From contig NZ_CP044129.1 in NCBI RefSeq assembly GCF_009617995.1, positions 1,178,001-1,242,000 on the forward strand: a stretch of DNA of 64,000 bases, written 5' to 3'. The DNA is from Halomicrobium sp. LC1Hm. Lineage in GTDB: Archaea > Halobacteriota > Halobacteria > Halobacteriales > Haloarculaceae. The notes beneath the pieces were generated by a model that was given only the letters and a program-made list of their open reading frames with translations, was not told the DNA's origin and made no database searches. A program made the translations under genes and the position numbers. Each line of letters starts with the position of its first letter. Position 1 is the first letter of the stretch. This document shows positions 25,963-34,003 of this stretch, in pieces.

Positions 25963-26337
25963 GTGACCGCAACGTCGATCGACGCCGAACGACGCTACGA
26001 CGACGCACAGTTCTCCGCACAGACGATCCACGAGACCGAGCGCCAGAAGGTCGTCCTGGGATACTTCGAACCGGGACAGTTCATCCCCGTCCACGCGCCC
26101 GACAGCGACGTGGCGATCACGGTCGTCTCGGGTTCGGGCGTGATCCGCGACGGCGAGACCGACCACGCGGTCGAGCCCGGGAGCGTCGTCGTCGTGCCCG
26201 CAGGAACGGAACGCGGGGTGAAAGCCGACGACGGCGAACGACTGGCGGCGACGCTCGTCACCGCACCACCGCCGACCGACGCCGAACACGAGCCGGTGCG
26301 TCGGGGCCTCCAGACGGGACAGTTCGATCCGGACTGA
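25963..26337 (+). CDS. Cupin-domain protein
   Basis: A 124-residue single-domain cupin. It has GYFEPGQFIPVHAPDSDVAITVVSG-type motif 1 and a motif 2 around EPGSVVVVPAGTERGV. Metal-ligand His residues are fewer than usual (VHAP only), so a sensor or degenerate site is possible. The frame is open to a TTG at 25906, but that would place the operator inside the gene. The GTG at 25963 restores the 50-nt spacing seen elsewhere and is preferred. Likely part of the NO/low-oxygen regulon. Confidence 0.72.
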   Translation: MTATSIDAERRYDDAQFSAQTIHETERQKVVLGYFEPGQFIPVHAPDSDVAITVVSGSGVIRDGETDHAVEPGSVVVVPAGTERGVKADDGERLAATLVTAPPPTDAEHEPVRRGLQTGQFDPD

Positions 26338-26353
26338 CACCGCCGCCCCGGAC

Positions 26354-26365
26354 CGAACAAGTTCG
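26354..26365 (+). promoter_or_regulatory. CGAAC-NN-GTTCG operator upstream of DUF2249/cupin operon
   Basis: CGAACAAGTTCG starts 51 nt before the ATG at 26405 and is followed by GGCCAAAG, resembling the sequence after the other sites. Confidence 0.7.
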
Positions 26366-26404
26366 GCCAAAGTCCCTCCCGCTCGTGGCCACTACCGTCG
26401 ACCG

Positions 26405-26638
26405 ATGCCAGCCGAAACACTCGATCTGCGCGAGGTACCGCCGCCACAGCGCCACCCCATGATCCACGAGGCGTTCCAGACCCTCGACAGCGGCGAGGCC
26501 CTGGAGATCGTCAACGACCACGAGCCAAAGCCGCTGTTCTACGAGTTCCAGGCCGAGGTCGAGGCCTTCGACGCGGAGGGGTACTCCTGTGAGGAACGGG
26601 ACGACGGCAACTACGTCGCACGGCTCCCGAAAGCATGA
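26405..26638 (+). CDS. DUF2249 protein
   Basis: A 77-residue protein of the TusA-like DUF2249 family. LDLREVPPPQRHPMIHEAFQTLDSGEALEIVNDHEPKPL is split here as LDLREVPP, HPMIHEAF and VNDHEPKPL, all hallmark segments. Such proteins recur beside nitrite and NO reductase genes and hemerythrin or cupin partners, but their activity is not established. The stop overlaps the start of the next cupin gene by 4 bp, so the two form an operon under the upstream palindrome. Confidence 0.88.
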   Translation: MPAETLDLREVPPPQRHPMIHEAFQTLDSGEALEIVNDHEPKPLFYEFQAEVEAFDAEGYSCEERDDGNYVARLPKA

Positions 26639-26937
26639 GCGACACCGAACTGGTCTCGCTGGACGACCTCGACGACGACGGCCGGGCGACGCTGTTCGAG
26701 CACGAACCCCACACGGTCCGGCTCAGCCTCGCGGCCGACGAGGGCGTCCCGGCCCACCAGCATCCAGACCGCCAGATCGTCTTTCACCAGCTCTCGGGGG
26801 AGCTGGACCTCCACCTCGGCGACGAGGTGGTGTCGCTGACGGCCGGCGACGTGGTCCGGTTCGACGGCGATCAGGACATCTCCCCCCAGGCCCGGACCGA
26901 CAGCGAGGCGCTGCTGGTCCTCGCGCCCGCGGCCTGA
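26635..26937 (+). CDS. Small cupin protein
   Basis: A 100-residue single cupin with a full metal motif: PAHQHPDRQIVFHQLSGEL supplies two His, a Gln/Glu position and Gly. The second motif lies around LTAGDVVRFDGDQ and lacks the last His. It is translationally coupled to the DUF2249 gene. A role in sensing or protecting against NO or oxygen is inferred from context only. Confidence 0.82.
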   Translation: MSDTELVSLDDLDDDGRATLFEHEPHTVRLSLAADEGVPAHQHPDRQIVFHQLSGELDLHLGDEVVSLTAGDVVRFDGDQDISPQARTDSEALLVLAPAA

Positions 26938-26990
26938 CCTCTCGGTTCGATCGTCCCCGGCTTCACCCCCCGTTCTCGCCGCGAACGCAC

Positions 26991-27311
26991 TCACCGACTG
27001 CCAGAGAACAGCTCCAGAGCGGCCGCCAGCGTCTCGTCGTCGCCGTCGCTCGCGGCCCGTTCGAGTTGCGCTTCCGGGACCGCCAGGAGCCGCTCGACGA
27101 GGCGATCGCCGAGTCGCTCGACGGCGTCGCGCTCGTGTTCCGACAGCTCCAGCTCCGACAGCGCTCGCTCGACCTGACGGTCACGGACGGACTCGCCGCG
27201 CTCTCTGATCCGTTCGATCGCCACGTTCTCTGCCGACCGCGTGGCGTCGCTCGCTCGCTCTCCCTCCGCTTTGCGTGTCCCGCTCTCTGGCTCGGTCACG
27301 CAGTCGGTCAT
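26991..27311 (-). CDS. Stand-alone domain resembling the HemA C-terminal dimerisation region
   Basis: A 106-residue helical protein. After ~35 polar residues, IERIRERGESVRDRQVERAL then VERLGDRLVERLLAVPEAQL resembles the C-terminal four-helix dimerisation domain of glutamyl-tRNA reductase. No catalytic or NADPH domain is present. Its start overlaps the stop of the DUF2249 gene at 27308 (ATGA), so both come from one transcript. It may regulate heme supply by dimerising with HemA, which is an inference. Confidence 0.65.
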   Translation of the reverse strand: MTDCVTEPESGTRKAEGERASDATRSAENVAIERIRERGESVRDRQVERALSELELSEHERDAVERLGDRLVERLLAVPEAQLERAASDGDDETLAAALELFSGSR

Positions 27312-27568
27312 GCCTTCCAGATCGTCGTCACGGTCATGTCCTCACCCTCGACGGTGTCGTAGGCGAAGCCGCGGTCGTCGAGTTTCGGGTACAGGAACTC
27401 CGGCGCGCGATCGTTGAACTGCACGACGACCTCGTCGTCGTCGATCTCCGCCAGGGTTTCGAGGGTGTTTTGCAGTGGCTTCGGCGGGCCCAGCGAACGC
27501 ACGTCGAGTTCGCGGGTCGGTGCGTCGTCGGGTGCGTCGGTCGTCTGCAGGGCCTCGGTCGCGTCCAT
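27308..27568 (-). CDS. DUF2249 protein
   Basis: An 86-residue TusA-like protein: TRELDVRSLGPPKPLQNTLETL opens the domain in two blocks and VVVQFNDRAPEFLYPKLDDRGF closes it, with AEIDDDE between. The frame extends to 27667, but the ATG at 27568 lies exactly 50 nt from the shared palindrome. It is the first gene of a two-gene unit with the HemA-C-like protein and divergent from the heme-copper-like membrane protein. Confidence 0.85.
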   Translation of the reverse strand: MDATEALQTTDAPDDAPTRELDVRSLGPPKPLQNTLETLAEIDDDEVVVQFNDRAPEFLYPKLDDRGFAYDTVEGEDMTVTTIWKA

Positions 27569-27606
27569 GCGTGAACGGACGGCCGCCCCCGGAGCAACCG
27601 TTGTCC

Positions 27607-27618
27607 CGAACGTGTTCG
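27607..27618. promoter_or_regulatory. Shared divergent CGAAC-NN-GTTCG operator
   Basis: CGAACGTGTTCG is placed with its edges exactly 50 nt from both start codons (27568 minus, 27657 plus). This mirror symmetry matches the site at 25913. Confidence 0.75.
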
Positions 27619-27656
27619 GCCACACCGACAGCACGCTGGCGGACGAACGGACGGGT

Positions 27657-28961
27657 ATGAGCGTCATTCCGGCCGCCGTCGACGAGTCGAGCGGTCCGCC
27701 GACTGCGATCCCGCTCGCGCACTTCCTCGTGGCACTGGCGTACCTGGTCGCGGGAGTGGCGACTGCCGCGGTGACGACCGGCTGGGCGGGGCAGGTCGCT
27801 CACGTCCACCTGTTCGTCGCGGGCTGGATCTGTCTGACCATCCTCGGGGCGATGACGCAGTTCGTCCCGGTCTGGTCGGGCGTCTCGCTGCACTCCAGAC
27901 GGCTGGCGATCCTCCAGTTGCCCCTCGCGGGGCTCGGGTTCGCCGGCCTCGCGGCTGGCTTTCTCACGGGCGCGCTCGGACTGCTCCCGATCGCTGGCGT
28001 GCTCGCGGTCGCCGGTGTCTGGCTCTTCGCCTACAATCTCGCCCGGACGCTCGCCGGGGCCCGTCCCTTCGACGCGACGGAGTCACACTTCGTCGTCGCC
28101 GTCGGCTGGTTCGTCGTCGTGACCACGCTGGGGATGGTGCTGGCGATCGACTTCGCCGCGAGCGCGTTACCCGTCGCGGGCCTCACCCACGCGACCGTCC
28201 GCTCGGCCCACGCGACGGCGGCGATCTTCGGTGCCGTGCTCACGACGGTGCTCGGGGCGCTCTACCAGCTGGCGACGATGTTCACCCAGACCGAGCTCGG
28301 CCCCGTCGAGCGCCGCTTCCAGCGGGTCGAAACGCTCGCGTACCCGGTCGGCGTGGCGGCGCTCGTCGTGGGCCGGCTGTTCGGCGTCGCCCCGATCGCC
28401 CGCGCTGGCGGGGTGGTCGTCGCCCTCTCCGTGCTCGGCATCGCCGTCGTCGTCGCCAACAGGCTCCGCCAGACCCGCGTCGAGTGGACGCCGATGCTCA
28501 CCCGCTACGGACTCGCGGCCGCGGGGCTGGGCGTGTGGGCGGTCCCGGCGCTGGTCGGCTGGTCGCGGAACGCACTCGGGCCGGCCGTCACCTTCGGCGG
28601 TCCGGCGACGGGCTCGCTGTTACTGGCCGGCGGTCTGGCCTTCGTCGTCCTCGGAACGCTGTACCACATCGTCCCGTTCCTCGTGTGGGTCGACCGCTAC
28701 AGCGATCAGGTCGGCCTCGAACCGGTGCCGACGGTCGACGATCTCTACCTCGACCGGCTGGCGGTCGTCGACGGCGTCGCCTACACCGCCGGGATCGCGC
28801 TGGTCGTCCTCGGTTCGGTCGCGCCGACGCTGCTCCCGTCGCCCACGATCACTGCGGGCTGGGGACTGGCAGGCCTGGGCGCACTCGCCTTCGCGGCGAA
28901 CCTGCTGCTGGTCGTCGTCGAACACGGCGACTACTCCGTCGGGACCCTCGTCAGTGCGTGA
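27657..28961 (+). CDS. Heme-copper-oxidase-like polytopic membrane protein
   Basis: A 434-residue protein with about 12 membrane helices. His residues recur in helix contexts resembling oxidase subunit I or NnrS: VAHVHLFVAGW, THATVRSAHATAA and TLYHIVPFLVW. It lacks the HPEVY tyrosine motif and the HH pair, so it is not a canonical terminal oxidase. Regulation by the shared palindrome and placement next to norB suggest NO metabolism or heme/copper handling. The ATG at 27657 is set by the 50-nt spacing. Its TGA stop is the left target duplication of a MITE. Confidence 0.75.
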   Translation: MSVIPAAVDESSGPPTAIPLAHFLVALAYLVAGVATAAVTTGWAGQVAHVHLFVAGWICLTILGAMTQFVPVWSGVSLHSRRLAILQLPLAGLGFAGLAAGFLTGALGLLPIAGVLAVAGVWLFAYNLARTLAGARPFDATESHFVVAVGWFVVVTTLGMVLAIDFAASALPVAGLTHATVRSAHATAAIFGAVLTTVLGALYQLATMFTQTELGPVERRFQRVETLAYPVGVAALVVGRLFGVAPIARAGGVVVALSVLGIAVVVANRLRQTRVEWTPMLTRYGLAAAGLGVWAVPALVGWSRNALGPAVTFGGPATGSLLLAGGLAFVVLGTLYHIVPFLVWVDRYSDQVGLEPVPTVDDLYLDRLAVVDGVAYTAGIALVVLGSVAPTLLPSPTITAGWGLAGLGALAFAANLLLVVVEHGDYSVGTLVSA

Positions 28962-29042
28962 TACCGCCGGCTGTACATCTGTGAACGATTTCGCCACCCC
29001 GGGGTGGCGAAGCTCGTCACGAAGTGACAGCCGGCAGTATGA
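28959..29042. mobile_element. MITE-like palindromic element, family A copy 2, in a stop codon
   Basis: A 78-bp hairpin (28962-29039) has ends TACCGCCGGCTGT and ACAGCCGGCAGTA and a CACCCCGGGGTG centre. It is flanked by TGA at 28959-28961 and 29040-29042. The left TGA is the stop codon of the upstream membrane-protein gene. Confidence 0.85.
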
Positions 29043-29069
29043 GTGAGGTCGCGTCCGCCAGCGGTGTCG

Positions 29070-29402
29070 TCAATCGACGTACAGCGAGTAGAGGATGATG
29101 GCGAAGGCGACCGTCGTCAGCAGACTCTGGACGAAGACACTGACCACGAGCCAGTCCTGGAAGCCGCTCTCGGGGAGCCACGAGAGACGGGCCAGGATCC
29201 TGGGGACGAAGATGTCGATGACGCCCCCTATCAGCGCCCCAAATGTCATTATCCCGAACCCCCACGAGAGGGCCTGTAACTCTCTGGCGCTCGTTCGCTG
29301 GTAGGCCCGGTAGGAGTAGTACGTAATCAGCCCACCGAGGATGAGCGTGAGCGTCTTCGTCGCGACGATACCGACCTGTGAACTGGGGACATGTGGGCTC
29401 AT
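29070..29402 (-). CDS. Small membrane protein (DUF7521-like)
   Basis: A 110-residue protein with three membrane helices (about residues 8-28, 42-62 and 78-100). An RAYQRTSARELQALSWGFG loop follows the first helix. It overlaps the HTH gene by 4 bp (ATGA) and is its downstream partner. A similar protein lies at 56185. Haloarchaea often pair this family with ArsR/MarR-type HTH regulators; function is unknown. Confidence 0.72.
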   Translation of the reverse strand: MSPHVPSSQVGIVATKTLTLILGGLITYYSYRAYQRTSARELQALSWGFGIMTFGALIGGVIDIFVPRILARLSWLPESGFQDWLVVSVFVQSLLTTVAFAIILYSLYVD

Positions 29403-29776
29403 GTTTCTTTTCTGACCTCCGACCAGAGGTTTTCGAGGCGTTCGTCCGGCGTCCGAGGCCGGTGAGAGATCTCGACCTCGAACGTCCGGTCGTCGTCCAG
29501 CGAGATGACGACGTCTTCGAAGCTGATCGCGTAGCGGCTGGCGTGTTGTCCGTCGGGACGCACCTCGACGCCCTCGTGAAGCAGCGACGCCTCCGTCAGC
29601 AGTTCGAGCTTTCGGTAGGTCGTCGACAGCGGCACGCCGCTCTCCTCCGCGATTTCGCTGGCTGTCATCGGCTCTTCCAGGACGCTGACGATCGCCCGAC
29701 AATCTTCGTCGTCCAGCGCGTCGAGCACGTCCTCTAGCGCTGGCGACAACTCGTCTTCGAACGGGTCCCGGACCAT
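29399..29776 (-). CDS. Winged-helix transcription regulator
   Basis: A 125-residue protein. The HTH is MTASEIAEESGVPLSTTYRKLELL-like (residues ~36-59, shown here as ASEIAEESGVP and STTYRKLELL). A wing and a short C-terminal domain with ISLDDDRTFEVEI follow. This is the ArsR-like HTH family common in haloarchaea. It lies divergent from norB, 186 bp away, and is co-transcribed with a membrane protein. Whether it controls norB is not shown. Confidence 0.8.
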   Translation of the reverse strand: MVRDPFEDELSPALEDVLDALDDEDCRAIVSVLEEPMTASEIAEESGVPLSTTYRKLELLTEASLLHEGVEVRPDGQHASRYAISFEDVVISLDDDRTFEVEISHRPRTPDERLENLWSEVRKET

Positions 29777-29885
29777 CCGTGACAGAGTCTCACCTGTCGA
29801 GGTGTAAAACAGCACCGACACGGATCGCCGAGTTCGGCCGCCATACTGCGGCTCTTGTCGGCATCGCCGTCGTCCGCGTTGACAG

Positions 29886-29897
29886 CGAACATGTTCC
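29886..29897 (+). promoter_or_regulatory. CGAAC-NN-GTTCC operator upstream of norB
   Basis: CGAACATGTTCC differs from the consensus in its last base and lies 77 nt, not 50, before the norB ATG. If the same promoter geometry holds, norB has a ~27-nt leader. Confidence 0.6.
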
Positions 29898-29962
29898 CCC
29901 CGTCGCCCGGTGCTGAGAACCCGAAGCGGATTGATGTACGGAGTCGGCCAATCGTCACCTGT

Positions 29963-32251
29963 ATGCAAGTACAACGTGCGACGATCGCGAAGATCATCGC
30001 GGTGGTCTTCGTGTTCAATCTGATCGTCATGGGCGGTGGTGCCTGGCTCGCGTACCAGTCGGCACCGCCGATTCCCGACGAAGTCGTCGGACCCGACGGC
30101 GACACGATCGTGACCGGACAGGAGATCAGAGACGGCAAGAAGGCGTTCCAGCGGGACGGGCTGATGAACCACGGCTCGATCCTGGGCAACGGTGCGTACT
30201 ACGGACAGGACTACACTGCGGACACGCTGGACCTGAAAGTCCAGCACATGCGGGACTACTACGCCCAGGAGCGCCACGGCAGCGCGTACGACGCCCTCGA
30301 AAGCGACGAGCAGGCCGCCGTCGCCGACGTGGTCGAACGGGACCTCGACGGCGAGTACGGCGGCGGCCCGATCGAGTACTCCGCGGCGGAGGCCTACGCT
30401 CACGAGCAGGTCCGCCAGGAGTACGTCGAGCGCTACCACGAGGGCGACCACGAACGGGGCGTACCCGTCGACATGATCGACAGCGAGGAGGAAGCCCGCC
30501 AGTTCGCGGACTTCGCGCTGTGGACGGCGTGGTTCTCCCACACCGATCGTCCGGGCGGGGACCACTCCTACACGAACGACTGGCCCTTCCAGCCCGGTGC
30601 CGGTAACGACGCGACGGCGGCGGCGATGACCTGGAGTGTCATCGCGATGGTCCTGCTGGTCGCCGGGGCCGGCTTCGGCGTCTGGCTGTACAAGTCGATC
30701 TCGCTCCCCGAACCGTCCGCGAAGGGCATTTCCGTCCCCGAACCCGGCGACGTGAAGGTGTTCCCCAGCCAGCGGGCCGCCTTGCGCTTCGTGCCCGTCG
30801 CCGCCGGACTCTTCGTGGCACAGGTGTTGTTGGGCGGGTTACTGGCGCACTTCTACATCGAACGCGCCGGTTTCTTCGGCATCGAGGAGATCTTCGGCGT
30901 CCACATCCTCCAGCTCCTCCCCTTCGCCATCGCCAAGACCTGGCACATCGACCTGGGGATCCTCTGGATCGCCGCGACGTGGCTCGGGGCCGGACTGTTC
31001 CTCCCGCCGCTGCTGACGGGCCACGAGCCCGATCGCCAGTCGACGTACGTCAACGGGCTGTTGGCGGCGATCGTCGTGGTCGTCGTCGGCGGTCTCGGTG
31101 GGATCTGGCTCGGTTCCAAGGGGTACATCGACGGGAGCCTCTGGTGGATCCTCGGCAACGAGGGCCTGGAGTACCTCGAAGTCGGGAAGCTCTGGCAGTT
31201 CGGCATCCTCGCGGGGTTCCTCATCTGGGCCGTCCTCTCGGTGCGCGGTCTGAAGCCGCTGCTGGACAGAGAACCCAGCTACGGGCTCGCACACATGATC
31301 CTCTATGCCGGCGGCTCGATCGCCCTCCTCTTTACCGCGGGCTTCCTCTTTACCCCGGACACCAACATCGCCGTCACGGAGTTCTGGCGCTGGTGGGTCG
31401 TCCACATGTGGGTCGAAGGGGCCTTCGAGTTCTTCATCGTCGCCATCATCGGGCTGACGCTGGTGTCGATGAACCTCCTGAAGCGTCGCAGCGCCGAGAA
31501 GGCGGTCATGCTCCAGGCGCTGCTGGTGATGTCGACCGGCGTCATCGGCGTCTCGCATCACTACTGGTGGATCGGGATGCCCGACATCTGGGTGCCCATC
31601 GGGAGCGTCTTCTCGACGCTGGAACTGATCCCGCTGGTGTTTATCCTCTACGAGGCGCTGGGCCAGTACCGCGCCATGACCGGGGCCGGCGAGAGCTTCC
31701 CCTACCGGCTCCCGTTCATGTTCATCATCGCCAGCGGCGTCTGGAACTTCGTCGGTGCCGGGGTGCTTGGCTTCTTCATCAACCTCCCGTTGATCAACTA
31801 CTACGAGCACGGCACCTACCTCACCGTGGGCCACGCCCACGCCGCGATGTTCGGGGCCTTCGGCTTCCTCGCGCTGGGCATGGTCACGTACATGCTCCAG
31901 ATCGCCATCGAGCCCGACCGCTGGGACGGCCCCTGGCTGCGCTATGCCTTCTGGTGCTGGAACGTCGGGCTGGCGCTGATGGTGTTCGTCTCCGTGCTGC
32001 CGGTGGGCTTCCTCCAGTTGGAGGCGATCTTCACCGGGAGCTACGCGGCGGGTCGGAGCCTGGCGTTCTACAACCAGCCGCTGATTCAGGACCTCTTCTG
32101 GGCGCGTCTGCCCGGTGACACCCTGATGATCCTGGGGACGGTCATCTACGCGGCCGACATCGTCCGCAAGCGGTTCGTCCTCCGAAAGACCGCGGCGGAC
32201 CCGGACATCGACGACGTCGCCGTCGCGAAAGGCGTCCTCGACGACGACTAA
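29963..32251 (+). CDS. norB: Quinol-dependent nitric oxide reductase
   Basis: A 762-residue single-subunit qNOR that reduces NO to N2O with electrons from quinol. An N-terminal anchor helix and a ~200-residue extracytoplasmic cytochrome-c-like but heme-less domain precede the 12-helix core. Ligands are His481 and Glu485 (VHMWVEGAFEFF), His532-His533 (GVSHHYWWIG), and His624 and His626 (VGHAHAAMFG). The Glu in the first motif is diagnostic of NO reductase rather than oxidase. The ATG at 29963 is chosen over an upstream frame. No nitrite or nitrate reductase is in the window. Confidence 0.95.
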   Translation: MQVQRATIAKIIAVVFVFNLIVMGGGAWLAYQSAPPIPDEVVGPDGDTIVTGQEIRDGKKAFQRDGLMNHGSILGNGAYYGQDYTADTLDLKVQHMRDYYAQERHGSAYDALESDEQAAVADVVERDLDGEYGGGPIEYSAAEAYAHEQVRQEYVERYHEGDHERGVPVDMIDSEEEARQFADFALWTAWFSHTDRPGGDHSYTNDWPFQPGAGNDATAAAMTWSVIAMVLLVAGAGFGVWLYKSISLPEPSAKGISVPEPGDVKVFPSQRAALRFVPVAAGLFVAQVLLGGLLAHFYIERAGFFGIEEIFGVHILQLLPFAIAKTWHIDLGILWIAATWLGAGLFLPPLLTGHEPDRQSTYVNGLLAAIVVVVVGGLGGIWLGSKGYIDGSLWWILGNEGLEYLEVGKLWQFGILAGFLIWAVLSVRGLKPLLDREPSYGLAHMILYAGGSIALLFTAGFLFTPDTNIAVTEFWRWWVVHMWVEGAFEFFIVAIIGLTLVSMNLLKRRSAEKAVMLQALLVMSTGVIGVSHHYWWIGMPDIWVPIGSVFSTLELIPLVFILYEALGQYRAMTGAGESFPYRLPFMFIIASGVWNFVGAGVLGFFINLPLINYYEHGTYLTVGHAHAAMFGAFGFLALGMVTYMLQIAIEPDRWDGPWLRYAFWCWNVGLALMVFVSVLPVGFLQLEAIFTGSYAAGRSLAFYNQPLIQDLFWARLPGDTLMILGTVIYAADIVRKRFVLRKTAADPDIDDVAVAKGVLDDD

Positions 32252-32384
32252 CCGCGCGTTACCGCCGCTCTTTCGCGTGTTACTGCCGGCAGGCATCTCG
32301 ACGGGTTCTCCTCGGTATGGTCTCTCTGACGAGAGGATAGGCAAGGGTTAAGCGGATCGAAAGCATACGGTTGCTAACCCTTCG

Positions 32385-33158
32385 ATGACCACCGACGACC
32401 TCGGGGCCGTTCCCGAGTCGCCCGCCGCACTGCTTGCCGACCCTCGCATTCGCTCCGATCACTTCCGGCTCCTCGAAGACCCGGGCGGAGCCGTCCTCCT
32501 GATCGGCGTCGTCCACGACCACCCTGCCAGCGTCTACCGGGTCGACAGCGCGATCCGGGCGCTCGATCCCGACACGGTCGCGGTCGAGCTCCCGCCACTG
32601 GCGCTGCCGCTGTTCGAAGCGGGCGGCGAGGGTGAGATGAGCGCCGCACTCGCCGCGACCGACGCCGACAGCGCGGCGATCGACGCGCACGGCCCCCGGT
32701 TCCTGGCGGCGCTGGCCGACGAGATCCGCGACCGCTCGCCCGACCGTCAGACGCTCGGTCGAATCGCCTCCAACGCGCTCACGGTCGGCCGGCAGGCACT
32801 GTCCTGTCGTCTCGCCAGCGTCTTCGGTCGCGATCGGTTCTCGACGCCACTGGCCGACGGGGGGATCGACCTCGACATCGAGCGGCCGATCGATTCCGCG
32901 GCCGTGGCCGAACACGAACGCCGACATCTCTCGCGGAGCTTCTCTGTCCTGCGGGCGTTCGAGCGCCCGGCGGCCGACGAGATCGTCGACGCCGCTCGCG
33001 AGCGCACGATGGCGCGGGCGCTGGCCGGAACCGACGGGACCGCGGTCGCCGTCGTCGGCTTCGAACACCTCGACGGAGTCGCCACGGAGCTACGGGAACG
33101 CGGGGCGACGGCGCTGTCGGTCGACGCCGGGAGCCTGCGCGAGTACGCGGAAAAATAG
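32385..33158 (+). CDS. TraB/GumN-like protein
   Basis: A 257-residue protein. LIGVVHDHPASVYRV near residue 40 resembles the GTxH motif of the TraB superfamily. DTVAVELPPLAL supplies the conserved Glu, and VAVVGFEHLDGVATEL near the C-terminus fits the VVG-xH motif. These are the presumed catalytic or metal sites of the family. The usual C-terminal membrane helices of archaeal TraB proteins are absent, so this is a short soluble form. Confidence 0.7.
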   Translation: MTTDDLGAVPESPAALLADPRIRSDHFRLLEDPGGAVLLIGVVHDHPASVYRVDSAIRALDPDTVAVELPPLALPLFEAGGEGEMSAALAATDADSAAIDAHGPRFLAALADEIRDRSPDRQTLGRIASNALTVGRQALSCRLASVFGRDRFSTPLADGGIDLDIERPIDSAAVAEHERRHLSRSFSVLRAFERPAADEIVDAARERTMARALAGTDGTAVAVVGFEHLDGVATELRERGATALSVDAGSLREYAEK

Positions 33159-33231
33159 CGGTCCGGAACACGACCGAGGTCGGTACGGGGGTTACTGGTG
33201 ATTCGTGGTCGAGTCCGGACGGTCGGCACTC

Positions 33232-33474
33232 TCAGGGGTTGCGTTCGAGATGTACCTCGTCGTCCGATATCTGGGCGACCGACGAGTGCGAGAGCTCGTA
33301 CACGTCTTCGCCCTCTGTCGTCCAGCCCAGTTTGGTGCGGACGCTCTGGTCCAGCGAGGACGACGGCGTGACGTGTGCGTTGCTCCCCTCGATGTTCTCG
33401 ATCGTTCCGATCATATCGCCGTCGGCTGTCAGTACGTTCTTTCCTCTGTCTTCGGCCATGAAGTCTCGTGGCAT
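33232..33474 (-). CDS. PRC-barrel-like small protein
   Basis: An 80-residue protein with the strand pattern of a PRC barrel: GKNVLTADGDMIGTIENIEG, then a final VAQISDDEVHLERN. Haloarchaea carry many such proteins, and some assist RNA or membrane processes. No partner is evident here. Confidence 0.65.
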   Translation of the reverse strand: MPRDFMAEDRGKNVLTADGDMIGTIENIEGSNAHVTPSSSLDQSVRTKLGWTTEGEDVYELSHSSVAQISDDEVHLERNP

Positions 33475-33733
33475 GGTGAACTGCCGTCCCGGGATCGCCG
33501 GGCGGCAGACGAGATGTGAGACCAGTCGGCATTAAGTATACGTCCGTTATATTCTCGCGCCCGGATCTGGATGTCCGTTCGCTTTCGTTACCACTCCGTC
33601 TGACCGCTCTCCGCCGGGCTACCGTTCGTAGGGTCGGCTTTGTCGCCGCTGTCTCCCCGAACCGGTACGTCCCGTTCCCAGCCGATGGGAACGCGCTCCC
33701 CCGGTTTTGTGGGTCAGGACGCAACCGTCGGGT

Positions 33734-34003
33734 ATGCCAGACGATCCCCTCTCTGTCACCGTCGACGAACCGCGCGAGGCCGTCACCCGCGAGTGGGAGC
33801 TGTTCGTCCGCGAGTCGCCCGAGGACGCCCTGACGCACGCGGGCAGCGTCAGCGCACCGTCGGCCGACATCGCCCGCGAACAGGCTCGACAGCTGTTCGA
33901 GTGGACCGCCGGGGCGCTGTGGCTCTGTCCGGCCGACGAGGTCGAACGCGTCCAGACCGAGGCCGCGTCGCCGGTCGCCGCCACGGAGGTCGACGAGGCG
34001 TGA
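33734..34003 (+). CDS. Htur_1727-family candidate RiPP precursor / radical-SAM partner protein
   Basis: An 89-residue protein with REWELFVRE (residues 19-27), THAGSVSAPSADIAREQARQLF and ALWLCPADEVERV. These segments match my memory of the Htur_1727 family, described as a candidate ribosomal peptide partnered with a radical SAM enzyme. The same pattern also resembles the PaaB fold of phenylacetyl-CoA oxygenase, so it could be a small accessory subunit instead. The stop overlaps the GTG start of the radical SAM gene (GTGA), so the two are co-translated. Confidence 0.75.
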   Translation: MPDDPLSVTVDEPREAVTREWELFVRESPEDALTHAGSVSAPSADIAREQARQLFEWTAGALWLCPADEVERVQTEAASPVAATEVDEA

